64,000 bases of DNA from Vreelandella halophila (GCF_009856365.1 NZ_WMEX01000002.1:1-64000); one strand, 5' to 3'; positions 10,026-18,382 are shown, numbered from the stretch's first letter. Numbers and translations: made by a program. Notes: generated from the sequence alone by a model not told the origin.

Positions 10026-10541
10026 ATGGATGGTAGGATGGCAGGCAGCCAGCCCAAGCGGAGTGCCGATAACATGAATAACCGTCAGTTCCCCTTCAGT
10101 GTCGCCCGCATTGCCCGTCGCTGGCGCAAGCTGCTCGACGAGCGTCTCAAGGATCTCGGTGTCACACAGGCACGCTGGAGCACCATGGTCGCCCTCCACC
10201 GTGGCGGCGAAGGGGTAACCCAGCGGGAGCTGGCGGAGTTGATGTCCATTGAGAACCCCACGCTGGTACGGCTGCTCGACAACCTGGAATCCCAGAAGCT
10301 GATTGAGCGTCGCCCCTGTGAGCAGGACCGCCGGGCCCGCCGGCTGCACCTGACTGACCGCGGTGAATCCTTCATCCAGAAGCTTGATGAACGGGCCGAA
10401 GGCCTCCGTGAGCAGCTGCTGAGTGGCATCAGTGACGACGAGCTGGCAACATGTCTTGATGTGTTTGAACGCATCCTGGCCAACGCCGAAGCCGCGAGTA
10501 CGGATCAGCAGGATCTTGCTGTCACTGACGAATCGAAATAG
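10026..10541 (+). CDS. MarR/SlyA-family transcriptional regulator
   Basis: A 171-residue winged-helix regulator. The DNA-binding core is clear: VTQARWSTMVALHRGGEGVTQRELAELMSIE (helix-turn-helix, in part) followed by LVRLLDNLESQKLIERRPC and the wing DRRARRLHLTDRG. This is the SlyA/MarR pattern. The start is uncertain: ATGs at 10026, 10038 and 10074 are in frame, and the domain begins just after the third. Its 3' end overlaps the start of the L,D-transpeptidase by 26 bp, so the two are translationally coupled and the regulator probably controls the cell-wall gene in the same transcript. The ligand is unknown. Confidence 0.88.
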   Translation: MDGRMAGSQPKRSADNMNNRQFPFSVARIARRWRKLLDERLKDLGVTQARWSTMVALHRGGEGVTQRELAELMSIENPTLVRLLDNLESQKLIERRPCEQDRRARRLHLTDRGESFIQKLDERAEGLREQLLSGISDDELATCLDVFERILANAEAASTDQQDLAVTDESK

Positions 10542-11487
10542 TCTCCCCCGGACCCTTGGCGCACTCTGCCTGTGGGCGTTCACGATCGTGCCGCCCGCCA
10601 ACGGGCAGGTTCATGAGTGGCAGCCCGGCGACACCATCATCGGCAAACCCACCTGGGTCACCACAGCCTACGAGGACACTTTCGCCGGCATCGGCGAGAA
10701 CCGTGGTTTCGGTTTTCTCGAGATGGTGCGCGCCAATCCGGACGTGGACCCCTGGCTGCCCGGGGACGGCACCCGCATAAGGCTCCCTTCCCGCCGGATT
10801 CTGCCCTCGGGCCCCCACGAGGACATTGTCATCAATCTTGCCGAGTTCCGGCTCTATCATTTCCGGGACGACCAAGTGGTGACCTACCCGGTGGGCATTG
10901 GCAACTCCAGCACGCCCTCACCACTGACCCGGACCAGTGTGCGCATGCGCCTGGAATCCCCTGCCTGGTACCCACCCGAGTCCATCCGGGAGGAGGCTGC
11001 CAAGGAGGGCCGCAAACTGCCGGCAGAGATCCCGCCAGGCCCCTCCAACCCCCTCGGGCCCTTTGCCCTCCAGCTGGAGGAGGACGGCTACCTGATCCAC
11101 GGCACCAACAAGCGCTTCGGGGTTGGCCAGCGGGTGAGTCACGGCTGCATCCGGATGTTCAATGACGACATCGAAGAACTGGTCTGGGCCACGCCCAAGG
11201 GCAGTGACGTGCGGATTGTTGACGAGCCCGTGAAGGCGGCCGTTCAGGGCAATACCATATGGCTGCAGGTTCACGGGCAGAAAGAAACCCTCAGTGAGGC
11301 GGACCGCGACCGGCTGTGGCGGCAAGCGGAAACAGCCCTGGAAGGGATCCGGAGGAATGAGCCCAGGGTTGAAATCTACCGCGGCCGGGTGGAGGACGCC
11401 GTTGAGCGGGCCAGCGGGCTTGCGGTCCGGGTCGGCATGGTCGTGGACAAGGCGCCGGGATGGCGCTACTGGCGCTCCAGCAGGTAG
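10516..11487 (+). CDS. L,D-transpeptidase (YkuD) with LysM-like N-terminus
   Basis: A 323-residue periplasmic enzyme that makes or trims 3-3 crosslinks or attaches proteins to peptidoglycan. The start is placed at TTG 10516: AGCAGGA sits 5-6 nt upstream and the protein then begins with a signal peptide ending PPANGQ. The GTG at 10423 would add a non-signal leader inside the MarR gene. After the signal comes a LysM-like segment (WQPGDTIIGKP). The YkuD domain has YLIHGTN and the catalytic VSHGCIRM, with the Cys nucleophile. This is the ErfK/YbiS type. The last 22 bp overlap the convergent yfbR gene. Confidence 0.9.
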   Translation: MLSLTNRNSLPRTLGALCLWAFTIVPPANGQVHEWQPGDTIIGKPTWVTTAYEDTFAGIGENRGFGFLEMVRANPDVDPWLPGDGTRIRLPSRRILPSGPHEDIVINLAEFRLYHFRDDQVVTYPVGIGNSSTPSPLTRTSVRMRLESPAWYPPESIREEAAKEGRKLPAEIPPGPSNPLGPFALQLEEDGYLIHGTNKRFGVGQRVSHGCIRMFNDDIEELVWATPKGSDVRIVDEPVKAAVQGNTIWLQVHGQKETLSEADRDRLWRQAETALEGIRRNEPRVEIYRGRVEDAVERASGLAVRVGMVVDKAPGWRYWRSSR

Positions 11488-12065
11488 TCCAGGCTGGCGC
11501 CGTAGTCCGGGGCAAAGACTTCCAGGAAATACGCCACTTCAGGCAGCGCCTCGGCTTCCAGCCGCGAGCGGATCTGCCTGGCCGCCTGCTCGAACTCCCG
11601 GTTGCCCGCCCGCAGCTCCGCCTCGCACTTGAGCAGAGCGGCCAGCCGGTCCGCCGCCTTGATCAGCTCCGCCGTGCTGTCACTCCAGCTGCTTTCTTCC
11701 AGGTAGGGCGCCAGCGCCGGGCGCAGTGTCTCCGGCAGCAGGTCCAGCAGCTCCTTCTGGGCCCGGTGCTCAACGTCCGCAAAGGCCTCGCGCATGACGC
11801 TGGAGTAGTACTTCACCGGTGTCGGCATGTCACCGGTGATCACCTCCGAGGCATCGTGATAGAGAGCGGCCGCGGCAATGGCGTCGGCGTTGACGTTCCC
11901 GTCGTAGTGCGTGTTGCGGATGGTTGCCAGAGCGTGGGCCAGGACCGAGACCTCCCAGGAATGCGTGGCCACATCCTCCTCAATGGCGTTGCGCATCAGC
12001 CCCCAGCGTCGGATCCAGCGCAGGCGGCCAAGGTAGGCGAAGAAGGGACTGGTGCGGCGGGCCAT
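11466..12065 (-). CDS. yfbR: YfbR-type HD-domain 5'-nucleotidase
   Basis: A 199-residue HD-superfamily phosphohydrolase, the length of E. coli YfbR, which dephosphorylates deoxyribonucleoside 5'-monophosphates. Metal ligands are visible: the first His in ATHSWEV, the HD pair in LYHDASEV, and a later Asp in KAADRLAALLKCEAE. The segment VITGDMPTPVKY is a strong YfbR signature. The gene converges on, and overlaps by 22 bp, the L,D-transpeptidase. It is divergent from pdxH. It is a likely housekeeping enzyme of nucleotide-pool balance with no obvious link to its neighbours. Confidence 0.93.
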   Translation of the reverse strand: MARRTSPFFAYLGRLRWIRRWGLMRNAIEEDVATHSWEVSVLAHALATIRNTHYDGNVNADAIAAAALYHDASEVITGDMPTPVKYYSSVMREAFADVEHRAQKELLDLLPETLRPALAPYLEESSWSDSTAELIKAADRLAALLKCEAELRAGNREFEQAARQIRSRLEAEALPEVAYFLEVFAPDYGASLDYLLERQ

Positions 12066-12187
12066 GATCCGGTAACTCCATCAAGCGGTGGTCGTTCACG
12101 GCGCCATTATACGGCCATGAAGCTGGCACCGGGCAACGCCGGCGCGAACGTGTTAGTGTTCTGGCGACAACACTCAGGAGGTAAACC

Positions 12188-12823
12188 GTGGACATTGGCG
12201 ACATGCGCCGCGATTTTGAAAGCGAGGGGCTGGAGCATGAGCACCTGGACGACTGCCCCTTCCGCCAGTTCGAGCACTGGTTCGCCCAGGCACAGGAGGC
12301 GGGCATCGAGGACGCCAATGCCCTGACACTGGCTACCGCGGATGCCCAGGGCTGGCCCACCGCCCGCACCGTTCTGCTCAAGTACTTCGATGCCGCCGGC
12401 TTCGTGTTCTACACCAACTACGGCAGCCGCAAGGCCAGGGCGTTGGAAGAGAATCCACGCGCGGCCATGCTTTTCCCCTGGGTGGTGCTCAACCGGCAGG
12501 TGACCATTGAGGGCGCTGTGGAGAAGGTGAGCCGGCAGGAGTCACTAAAATACTTCACCTCGCGCCCCGAGGGCAGCCAGCTGGGTGCCTGGGTCTCCCA
12601 TCAGAGCGCGGTGATCGAATCCCGCCAGGCGCTGGAGGCAAAGCTCCAGAGCATGAAGCAACGCTTCCGCCAGGGGCGGATCCCGCTGCCGGATTTCTGG
12701 GGTGGCTACCGGGTGATCCCCGAACGCATCGAGTTCTGGCAGGGCCGGCCCAGCCGGCTGCATGATCGTTTCGAGTATCGCCGGGAAGGTGATGGATGGC
12801 GGATCCAGCGTCTTCAGCCGTAG
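12188..12823 (+). CDS. pdxH: Pyridoxamine/pyridoxine 5'-phosphate oxidase
   Basis: A 211-residue FMN enzyme that oxidises PNP or PMP to pyridoxal phosphate, the last step of vitamin B6 synthesis and salvage. A GTG start is supported by AGGAGG six bases upstream. Family motifs: MTLATAD-type strand as ALTLATADAQGWPTAR, VLLKYFDAAGFVFYTNYGSRKA (FMN binding, in part), FPWVVLNRQV, SRPEGSQLGAWVSHQS and the C-terminal PERIEFWQGRPSRLHDR that binds PLP and FMN. It starts a run of five genes whose ends overlap (pdxH, phosphopantetheinyl transferase, tag, crcB, crcB), so one transcript is likely. Confidence 0.97.
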   Translation: MDIGDMRRDFESEGLEHEHLDDCPFRQFEHWFAQAQEAGIEDANALTLATADAQGWPTARTVLLKYFDAAGFVFYTNYGSRKARALEENPRAAMLFPWVVLNRQVTIEGAVEKVSRQESLKYFTSRPEGSQLGAWVSHQSAVIESRQALEAKLQSMKQRFRQGRIPLPDFWGGYRVIPERIEFWQGRPSRLHDRFEYRREGDGWRIQRLQP

Positions 12824-13497
12824 CGCCACCGCAGCTTTTCAGTGGGCCGCCCGGCAATGGTGAGCAAGTCTCGCTGAATGCCGCGGAAAAGGCTCGACTC
12901 GACGCCATGGCGGACGCCGGACGCCGGAGCACCTACGCGACGGCCCGCCTGCTATGGCGCCAGGGGGCCCGGCACTTCACCCGGACCCATGGACTGGCCT
13001 GCCCGGATTTCAGCCGGCTCCCGGCCGGCGGTGCCATCACCCCCGCTGATGCCGGCTTCAGGAGCAGCCTCTGCCACACCCAGACCCTGGTGCTGGCGGC
13101 ATTCAGCCCGGGGCCCATCGGGGTGGATGCCGAGCCGGTGGATCGCCAACCGCCCTGGCAGGCGCTCGCCCGGCGCTGGTTTGCGGGCTCTGAAATGGAT
13201 TGGCTTCAGGCGCAGGACCAGCCTGAAGACGCCTTCCTGACGCTCTGGACCCTGAAGGAGGCCTGGATCAAGGCCACCGGGCGGGGCATTGCCGGCAACC
13301 TGCAGGCACTGGTGTTCGACCCTGAGCGCAACCGGGTTGTTCTTGACCGGCCGGGTCCAGCCTGGCGCATAGCCACCACCACGGTTCAGGACCACCGGCT
13401 GTGCGTGGCCTGGCAGGGGCATGCAATGCCCGAATGGCGACATGACGGGGTAATCCGTGACGCGCACTGGCACTTACACAGGGTGGGTTCAGCATGA
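12796..13497 (+). CDS. 4'-phosphopantetheinyl transferase (Sfp type)
   Basis: A 233-residue Sfp/AcpT-like enzyme that moves the phosphopantetheine arm from CoA to carrier-protein serines. Core motifs are intact: GVDAEPVDR (Mg-binding Asp and Glu) and the later FLTLWTLKEAWIKATGRG (Glu and Lys of the WxxKEA motif). A CoA-contacting segment, FRSSLCHTQTLVL, precedes them. It overlaps pdxH by 28 bp and tag by ATGA. No polyketide or nonribosomal peptide genes are near, so it may serve fatty-acid-like or siderophore carrier proteins elsewhere. The substrate carrier is unknown. Confidence 0.9.
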   Translation: MADPASSAVAPPQLFSGPPGNGEQVSLNAAEKARLDAMADAGRRSTYATARLLWRQGARHFTRTHGLACPDFSRLPAGGAITPADAGFRSSLCHTQTLVLAAFSPGPIGVDAEPVDRQPPWQALARRWFAGSEMDWLQAQDQPEDAFLTLWTLKEAWIKATGRGIAGNLQALVFDPERNRVVLDRPGPAWRIATTTVQDHRLCVAWQGHAMPEWRHDGVIRDAHWHLHRVGSA

Positions 13498-14102
13498 AGA
13501 ATGTGACGGAACGCAGTGACGGGCGCTGCCCCTGGTGCGGCGATGCGCCGGATTACATCGAGTACCACGACCGGGTCTGGGGCCGTCCTGTAACGGACCG
13601 GAATGAGCTGTTCGAAAAACTCTGCCTGGATGGCCAGCAGGCCGGGCTGAGCTGGCTGACGATCCTGCGCAAGCAGTCAGGCTACCGGCAGCGGTTCGAG
13701 GCATTCCAGCCCGAGCGTCTGGCCGGCTGGGGCGAGCCGGAGATCGAGGCGGCTCTCTCGGACACCGGCATTGTCCGCAATCGCCGCAAGGTTGAGGCCA
13801 TTGTCGGCAACGCCCGGGCACTTCTGGCCATGGAACAGGATGGCGAGGCCTTCAGTGCCTTCCTGTGGTCATTCGTGAACCATCAGCCGATCATCAACGA
13901 GTTTCACAATGTACAGGAGATCCCGGATGAAACCGCGGAGTCCAGGGCCATGTCCCGGGCGCTGAAAAAACGGGGCTTCCGCTTCGTCGGCCCTACCATC
14001 TGCTATGCCTTCATGCAGGCGGTCGGCATGGTCAATGACCACCTCCTGGGGTGCCCGGTCCGGGAGGAAACCGTCGCCCAGAGCCGCGGGGTGGCGCTGT
14101 GA
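13494..14102 (+). CDS. tag: DNA-3-methyladenine glycosylase I
   Basis: A 202-residue Tag enzyme that removes 3-methyladenine from alkylated DNA as the first step of base excision repair. The zinc snap is complete: Cys in RCPWCG, His in YHDRVWG, and the His and Cys in VNDHLLGCP. The lesion pocket motifs SWLTILRKQSGYRQRFE and FVGPTICYAFMQAVG are canonical. Length is typical. It is joined to the upstream gene by ATGA and to the downstream crcB by GTGA, so translation is probably coupled. Presence in this run looks like genome compaction rather than a shared pathway. Confidence 0.97.
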   Translation: MKNVTERSDGRCPWCGDAPDYIEYHDRVWGRPVTDRNELFEKLCLDGQQAGLSWLTILRKQSGYRQRFEAFQPERLAGWGEPEIEAALSDTGIVRNRRKVEAIVGNARALLAMEQDGEAFSAFLWSFVNHQPIINEFHNVQEIPDETAESRAMSRALKKRGFRFVGPTICYAFMQAVGMVNDHLLGCPVREETVAQSRGVAL

Positions 14103-14479
14103 TCACGGAATTCGTGGCCGTCGCGGCCGGCAGCGCGCTGGGCGGGCTCTGCCGCTTCCACCTGACGGGCTGGATTGACCGGCGCACCCACACGCCACTA
14201 TCCTTCGGCACCCTCGCGGTGAACACCCTTGGGGCCTTTGTCCTGGGGCTTCTGGTCGGCACCCTTGGGGGCGCGACGGAGGAACAGCCCGTGACCGCCG
14301 CCCTGGCCATGACCGGCTTCTGCGGAAGCTTCACCACGGTATCCTCCTGGTCCCTCCAGACCATCACGTTGGCGCGCACGCACCGGGCTGCAACAGCGGT
14401 ATTCAACCTGGCCGCCACACTGGTGGCCGGGCTGGGCGCGGTCATTCTGGGGCTGGCGATGACAGGAGGCTGGCAATGA
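14099..14479 (+). CDS. crcB: Fluoride channel subunit CrcB/Fluc (first of pair)
   Basis: A 126-residue, four-helix fluoride exporter subunit. The GTG at 14099 overlaps the tag stop as GTGA and gives the normal Fluc N-terminus (ITEFVAVAAGSALGGLCRF); upstream in-frame codons are tag sequence. Conserved motifs: GGLCRFHL, FGTLAVNTLGAF, and GFCGSFTTVSSW, which holds the pore and central Na+ site region. The next gene is a second Fluc paralogue starting in ATGA overlap, so the pair probably forms a heterodimeric channel. No fluoride riboswitch was seen ahead of the operon. Confidence 0.92.
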   Translation: MITEFVAVAAGSALGGLCRFHLTGWIDRRTHTPLSFGTLAVNTLGAFVLGLLVGTLGGATEEQPVTAALAMTGFCGSFTTVSSWSLQTITLARTHRAATAVFNLAATLVAGLGAVILGLAMTGGWQ

Positions 14480-14877
14480 ACCAGGCGATCACCAGCCTCT
14501 GGGTGGCTCTGGGCACGGCACTGGGCGGTGTCCTGCGCTACGGGGTGGACCGGTTCCTGCTCCCGGAGGCCCTGCTTCCGTGGAGCACCCTGGTCGTGAA
14601 CACCCTGGGCTCCCTTCTCATCGGCTGGATTGCCGGACGCGCTACCATACCCTCATCAAGGCTCGCGCACGCCAACCTCCACGCGTTCCTGGTGCCCGGT
14701 TTCTGCGCCGGGCTCACCACGTTCTCAGTGTTCAGCCACGAAACCCTTGTCCTTCTGCGTTCCGGCGCAGTGGCGGCTGGTACTGCCAATATCACGGGCA
14801 CGGTCGTACTGATGCTGATCGGCTCCGCCCTGGGGCTGGCGGCAGGCCGGCGGAACATGACAGATCACACAGACTGA
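14476..14877 (+). CDS. crcB: Fluoride channel subunit CrcB/Fluc (second of pair)
   Basis: A 133-residue Fluc subunit with four membrane helices. Motifs: ALGGVLRYGVD, PWSTLVVNTLGSLLIG and the filter-helix signature GFCAGLTTFSVFSHE. It differs clearly from the upstream copy, so the two are old paralogues rather than a recent duplication. AGGAGG precedes the ATG, which itself overlaps the upstream stop. In bacteria with two adjacent crcB genes the products commonly assemble as an antiparallel heterodimer; that is inferred here. It ends the five-gene run starting at pdxH. Confidence 0.93.
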   Translation: MNQAITSLWVALGTALGGVLRYGVDRFLLPEALLPWSTLVVNTLGSLLIGWIAGRATIPSSRLAHANLHAFLVPGFCAGLTTFSVFSHETLVLLRSGAVAAGTANITGTVVLMLIGSALGLAAGRRNMTDHTD

Positions 14878-14950
14878 GGGCACGGGCAAACCAGATACCA
14901 CCACCCCATCGTATCTCTCGATACACCACAGGGCATGATGGGACCCGGTT

Positions 14951-15250
14951 ATGCGTATTCAGCTACCCGCTCTCCGCGACGCGGCACAACGTGTCGAGTA
15001 CACCGAAATCCGTTCACTGGAAGGCCAGTTCTACATGATCCGTGTGCTGCTGGACGGTCAGCAGCGGGTTCTTTCGGACGACCATAACGCCACCATGCTC
15101 CTTCCCAGCATCCCCGCCGCCAATGAACTGCTTGACGAGGCGGGCATTGCCACCCGGGAACTGGTCCATGATTCGGCCTACAACGAAATGGTCGGTCTGG
15201 ATGAGGTGGGCATTGATCCTCTGCGCATCCCCACAGGGAGATACCGCTGA
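14951..15250 (+). CDS. DUF6482-like small protein
   Basis: A 99-residue soluble protein that I place in DUF6482 from its YTEIRSLEGQFYMIRVLLDG strand pattern (residues ~17-36) and the LLPSIPAANELL segment. Relatives occur in Pseudomonas, Halomonas and Marinobacter and have no assigned function. The stop overlaps the start of the next gene by one base (TGATG), so the two are coupled and likely work together or at least are co-expressed. The family call rests on memory of the pattern and should be treated as moderate. Confidence 0.68.
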   Translation: MRIQLPALRDAAQRVEYTEIRSLEGQFYMIRVLLDGQQRVLSDDHNATMLLPSIPAANELLDEAGIATRELVHDSAYNEMVGLDEVGIDPLRIPTGRYR

Positions 15251-15699
15251 TGCTTGCAATACGCCCGCTTGCATTCACCTTCGGTCTCGCGGGGCTGATC
15301 CCCTTCGTAGTTACGCTTGCCATCATGGTGTTTTCCACCCATCACGGCCCGCTGGGCACCCAGCTCTTCTACCTGTACAGCGCGGGGATACTGGCGTTCC
15401 TCAGCGGCGTCTACTGGCCTGTAAGCATGCAGATGGGGGAGCACAGCTATCCGCTGTCCCCCATCCACGCCATGTTCCTGAGTCAGGTGTTCTTCGTTTC
15501 CGCGGGGTTGACGCTGCTGCTGGACTGGCACTTACAGGCACTGATCTTCCCGGTCCTGTACATCCTTCTGTGCCTTGCGGACTGGTTTACCCTGCCCGGC
15601 TACTGGCCGCGCTGGTACCTCAATCTCCGGCTTATGCTGACAACGGGGGTGGTGGCGTGCCAGGCAGCGGCTGCCACCTGGCTCTACCTGGTGAACTGA
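15250..15699 (+). CDS. DUF3429 membrane protein
   Basis: A 149-residue integral membrane protein with about five hydrophobic helices and almost no soluble part. The pattern GLAGLIPFVVTLAIM, YSAGILAFLSGVYW and LCLADWFTLPGYWPRWYLNLR matches DUF3429, a family found beside various small genes in Proteobacteria. The function is unknown. Translation is coupled to the upstream DUF6482-like gene through a TGATG junction. Its stop lies 10 bp from the end of the convergent sigma factor gene. Confidence 0.82.
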   Translation: MLAIRPLAFTFGLAGLIPFVVTLAIMVFSTHHGPLGTQLFYLYSAGILAFLSGVYWPVSMQMGEHSYPLSPIHAMFLSQVFFVSAGLTLLLDWHLQALIFPVLYILLCLADWFTLPGYWPRWYLNLRLMLTTGVVACQAAAATWLYLVN

Positions 15700-15708
15700 G
15701 GCTGGGAT

Positions 15709-16782
15709 TCAGTTGCCGGCCACATCCGCAAACAGGGCGGCATGCTCACGCAACTTGCTGAGTGCGCCCTTTTCGATCTGGCGCACCCGCTCACGGCTGA
15801 TGCCCAGCTCCTCGGAGATCACCTGAAGCGTTTCCGGCTCGTCCCGGTTGATCCCGAATCGCCGACCCAGGATATCCGCTTCGCGTTCACGCAGCAGGTG
15901 GAACAGATCCTTCAGCAGGCGCGCCTGATCCCGTTCCTCCAGAGGCGATTCCCCTTTGTTGCCGCTTTCATCGGCAAGGGTGTCGCCCAGTTCCAGATCC
16001 CCTTCACTGGAAATCGGCGTGGCGGTGGAGACCTCCGGACGGGCAAAGCCCAGCAGTTCATCCACGCGCTCCGGCGTGGTTCCGGCCGCCTCCGCCAACT
16101 CATAGCGGTCTGGCTGGGAACCGGTTTCGCGCTGGAGACGGGCCTCCACAGCCTGCAGGCGGCGGATCTCATCCACCACATGGTCGGGCGTACGCACCAC
16201 ACGGCGACCGCGCTTGATGGCCCGCTTGACCTCTTCGGAGATCCACCAGTAGGCGTAGGTGGAGAACTTGAAGCCACGGGTCGGATCAAAGCGCTCCACG
16301 GCCTTGATCAGGCCCAGGTTGGCCTCCTGGATCAGGTCCGGCAAGGGCAGACCCCGGCCCTGCTGGCCCCGGGCGATGTACACCGCCAGCCGAAGGTTGC
16401 TCTGGATGAGTTCACGCCGCCACTTTCGCAGGTCCGCCAGATGCTGGCGTGCCTGCTCGCTGAGCGAACCGCTGTGAGCTTCCACCCGGGCAAGCACTTC
16501 CCGGATGGTGAGCGCTTCCAGTTCGGGTTCCGCGATTTCCGCGAGCAGACCGCGAAGGGTCTGTTCCAGTGACTGCCCCAGGTCGCGTTCCGCTTCCCTG
16601 CCGAGAAGCGAAAAGCGATGGGCATCCCGGAAATAGTGACCGACGACGGAAGCTGGCTCCTGATCGTCGAGCCCTTCCGGCTCGGCTGACGCCGGTTCCT
16701 TCCAGGTTTCCGTCGTATCGGCCCTGACGTCGTCAACCAGCTCACGGTCACGCTGTTCCATTGGGTTTAACAGCGTATCCAT
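15709..16782 (-). CDS. Divergent group 2/RpoS-like sigma-70 factor
   Basis: A 357-residue sigma factor with regions 1.2 to 4.2. Core-binding region 2 is clear (NLRLAVYIARGQQGRGLPLPDL in part, then GLIKAVERFDPTRGFKFSTY). Region 4.2 (ELGISRERVRQIEKGALSKL) keeps the -35-reading helix. Region 2.4 is unusual: after YWWI it reads SEEVKRAIKRGRRVVRTPDHVV, where housekeeping factors have RQAITRS and IRIPVHM. The Gln and Thr that read the -12 base are Glu and Lys here. The N-terminus resembles neither RpoD (no long region 1.1) nor standard RpoS. AGGGGAA precedes the ATG. It probably directs a stress or stationary regulon with altered -10 preference. Confidence 0.85.
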   Translation of the reverse strand: MDTLLNPMEQRDRELVDDVRADTTETWKEPASAEPEGLDDQEPASVVGHYFRDAHRFSLLGREAERDLGQSLEQTLRGLLAEIAEPELEALTIREVLARVEAHSGSLSEQARQHLADLRKWRRELIQSNLRLAVYIARGQQGRGLPLPDLIQEANLGLIKAVERFDPTRGFKFSTYAYWWISEEVKRAIKRGRRVVRTPDHVVDEIRRLQAVEARLQRETGSQPDRYELAEAAGTTPERVDELLGFARPEVSTATPISSEGDLELGDTLADESGNKGESPLEERDQARLLKDLFHLLREREADILGRRFGINRDEPETLQVISEELGISRERVRQIEKGALSKLREHAALFADVAGN

Positions 16783-16880
16783 AGTATTCCCCTGGTTGAT
16801 GGTTCTATCTATATATACTGTATGCGGTCGTTTATGGATGACTCAATGCGCCCGCGAGTGTTACAGGGCGGAAGGGCGGG

Positions 16881-16901
16881 AGCCCCTGTCAGACAGGGGC
16901 T
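16881..16901. other. Inverted repeat between aspartokinase and sigma factor genes
   Basis: A perfect 9-bp stem AGCCCCTGT / ACAGGGGCT with a 3-base loop lies downstream of the aspartokinase on the minus strand. No T-tract follows, so it is a weak terminator candidate; it could also be a protein-binding palindrome ahead of the sigma gene. Confidence 0.45.
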
Positions 16902-16945
16902 CTGAAGCAATAGCAGCGTCTCATCACAGCCATTGAGACAGCCAA

Positions 16946-18382
16946 TCAGGCCGCAACAATGGCGTATTCATGCTTATGGGGCTCAATCAGCTTACCGTGC
17001 AGGGTAGCGATGGCACGCTCGTAGTCACTTTCCTCCACCACGAACTGCATGTCCACCTGGCGCATGCACTGGTGCATGGCCAGCACCGGGATCTCCGCAT
17101 CCTGCAGGGCGTTGACCGCCGTGGCCAGCAGTCCTGGCACCTGCATGTCACTGCCAATGGCCGACACCATCGCCACCTTGCGGGTGGAGATCTCCGCCGA
17201 CGGAAAGACTTCTTCCAGCGCTTTTACCAGCCGCTTCACGTTACGCAGCGAGGTATCCACATAATGCGTGATGGTGTTGGCGTTGGTGTCCTTGCTGATG
17301 AAGTGCACCTTGAAGCGCGACAGGATCTCCAGGAACTTGCGGTCCGCCCCGGGCTCGCCGAGCATGTCCTGGTCAAATACCTCGATACCAAAGACGTGCC
17401 GCATGCCGGCCACGATCTCAACCTGTGGCTTTTCGCTCACATAGTCGCGGGTGATCAGGGTACCGGTGTGTTCCGGTTCGAAGGTATTCTTCAGCCGCAA
17501 CGGAATATCCGCCTGGCGCATGCCCTTGGCCGCGCGCGGGTGAATCGCTTCCATACCCAGGTTCGCGAGCTGGTCCGCCACGTCGTAGTTGGTGCGGCCC
17601 AACGGCACCACCTTTTCCGCATCCACGATCTTGGGGTCGGCGGAGCTGAGATGGTACTCCTTGTGGATCACCGCCTCCTTCGCTTCGGTCATGCACGCGA
17701 TCCGGGAGAAGGTCATCTCGCTGTAGCCGCGGTCGAAGGTGCGCATCAGCCCTTCCTTGCACTGCGCGTAACCGGTCACGATCGCCAGCTCGCGGCTCAG
17801 GTCGATCTTGTCGAACGCCTGGGAGACCTTCTCATCCAGCGGCAGGGTTTCGGTATCACGCCAGCCCGTCAGGTCCACCAGCCGGGCGTTGTAGCCCTCA
17901 TTCTGCAGCAGCAGCGTGGTGTTGAAGGCACTGTGGGCCTCACCGATGCCGGCGAGCATCTCGCGCACCGTCAGCAGATGGTCCTCCAGCTGGAAATGGC
18001 CGTAGGAGCACAGCCGCTGCAGGTCGAGCAGGCAGTTGCGCACACCCTCGATGCGCTCAGCGATGAACTGGTCGGCCTGCTGGCTCAGCAGCTCATCCCC
18101 AAACAGCTCCTCATTGATCTCGCACAGGTATTTGGAGAGTTTGGTGAGCTCATCCCCCCAAGCCCAGTCGGAGTCGGACTGGGAGAACAGGGCATAGACC
18201 CCTGCATCGCCGCTCTTCTTGTGCTCCAGAAGCCGGTCCGTGACGCCGCCATAGGCGGAGACAACGAAGATGCGATTGTAGACATCGCCTTCCTCGCGGT
18301 TGGCGAGAATGATGTTGTCGCGAACGGCGGTATAATCCGACATGGACGTACCACCGATTTTTTCTACCGTATGTTCTGCCAT
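16946..18382 (-). CDS. ask: Ectoine-type aspartate kinase (Ask_Ect)
   Basis: A 478-residue aspartokinase that phosphorylates L-aspartate to feed aspartate semialdehyde into ectoine synthesis. It is the specialised Ask_Ect type, recognised by the opening TVEKIGGTSMSDYTAV, IFVVSAYGGVTD, YGHFQLEDHLLTVREMLAGI, RGYSEMTFSRIA and the HKEYHLSSADPKIV segment. Two C-terminal ACT-like segments end in MHQCMRQVDMQFVV. This type is usually less sensitive to Lys/Thr feedback. The ATG at 18382 is used; the 20 residues ahead are not family sequence. It lies 93 bp downstream of ectA, where ectB and ectC would normally intervene. Confidence 0.93.
   Translation of the reverse strand: MAEHTVEKIGGTSMSDYTAVRDNIILANREEGDVYNRIFVVSAYGGVTDRLLEHKKSGDAGVYALFSQSDSDWAWGDELTKLSKYLCEINEELFGDELLSQQADQFIAERIEGVRNCLLDLQRLCSYGHFQLEDHLLTVREMLAGIGEAHSAFNTTLLLQNEGYNARLVDLTGWRDTETLPLDEKVSQAFDKIDLSRELAIVTGYAQCKEGLMRTFDRGYSEMTFSRIACMTEAKEAVIHKEYHLSSADPKIVDAEKVVPLGRTNYDVADQLANLGMEAIHPRAAKGMRQADIPLRLKNTFEPEHTGTLITRDYVSEKPQVEIVAGMRHVFGIEVFDQDMLGEPGADRKFLEILSRFKVHFISKDTNANTITHYVDTSLRNVKRLVKALEEVFPSAEISTRKVAMVSAIGSDMQVPGLLATAVNALQDAEIPVLAMHQCMRQVDMQFVVEESDYERAIATLHGKLIEPHKHEYAIVAA

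Noticed and set aside
14880-14950. tRNA or riboswitch in the gap after crcB
   Set aside because: No cloverleaf or conserved core can be drawn.
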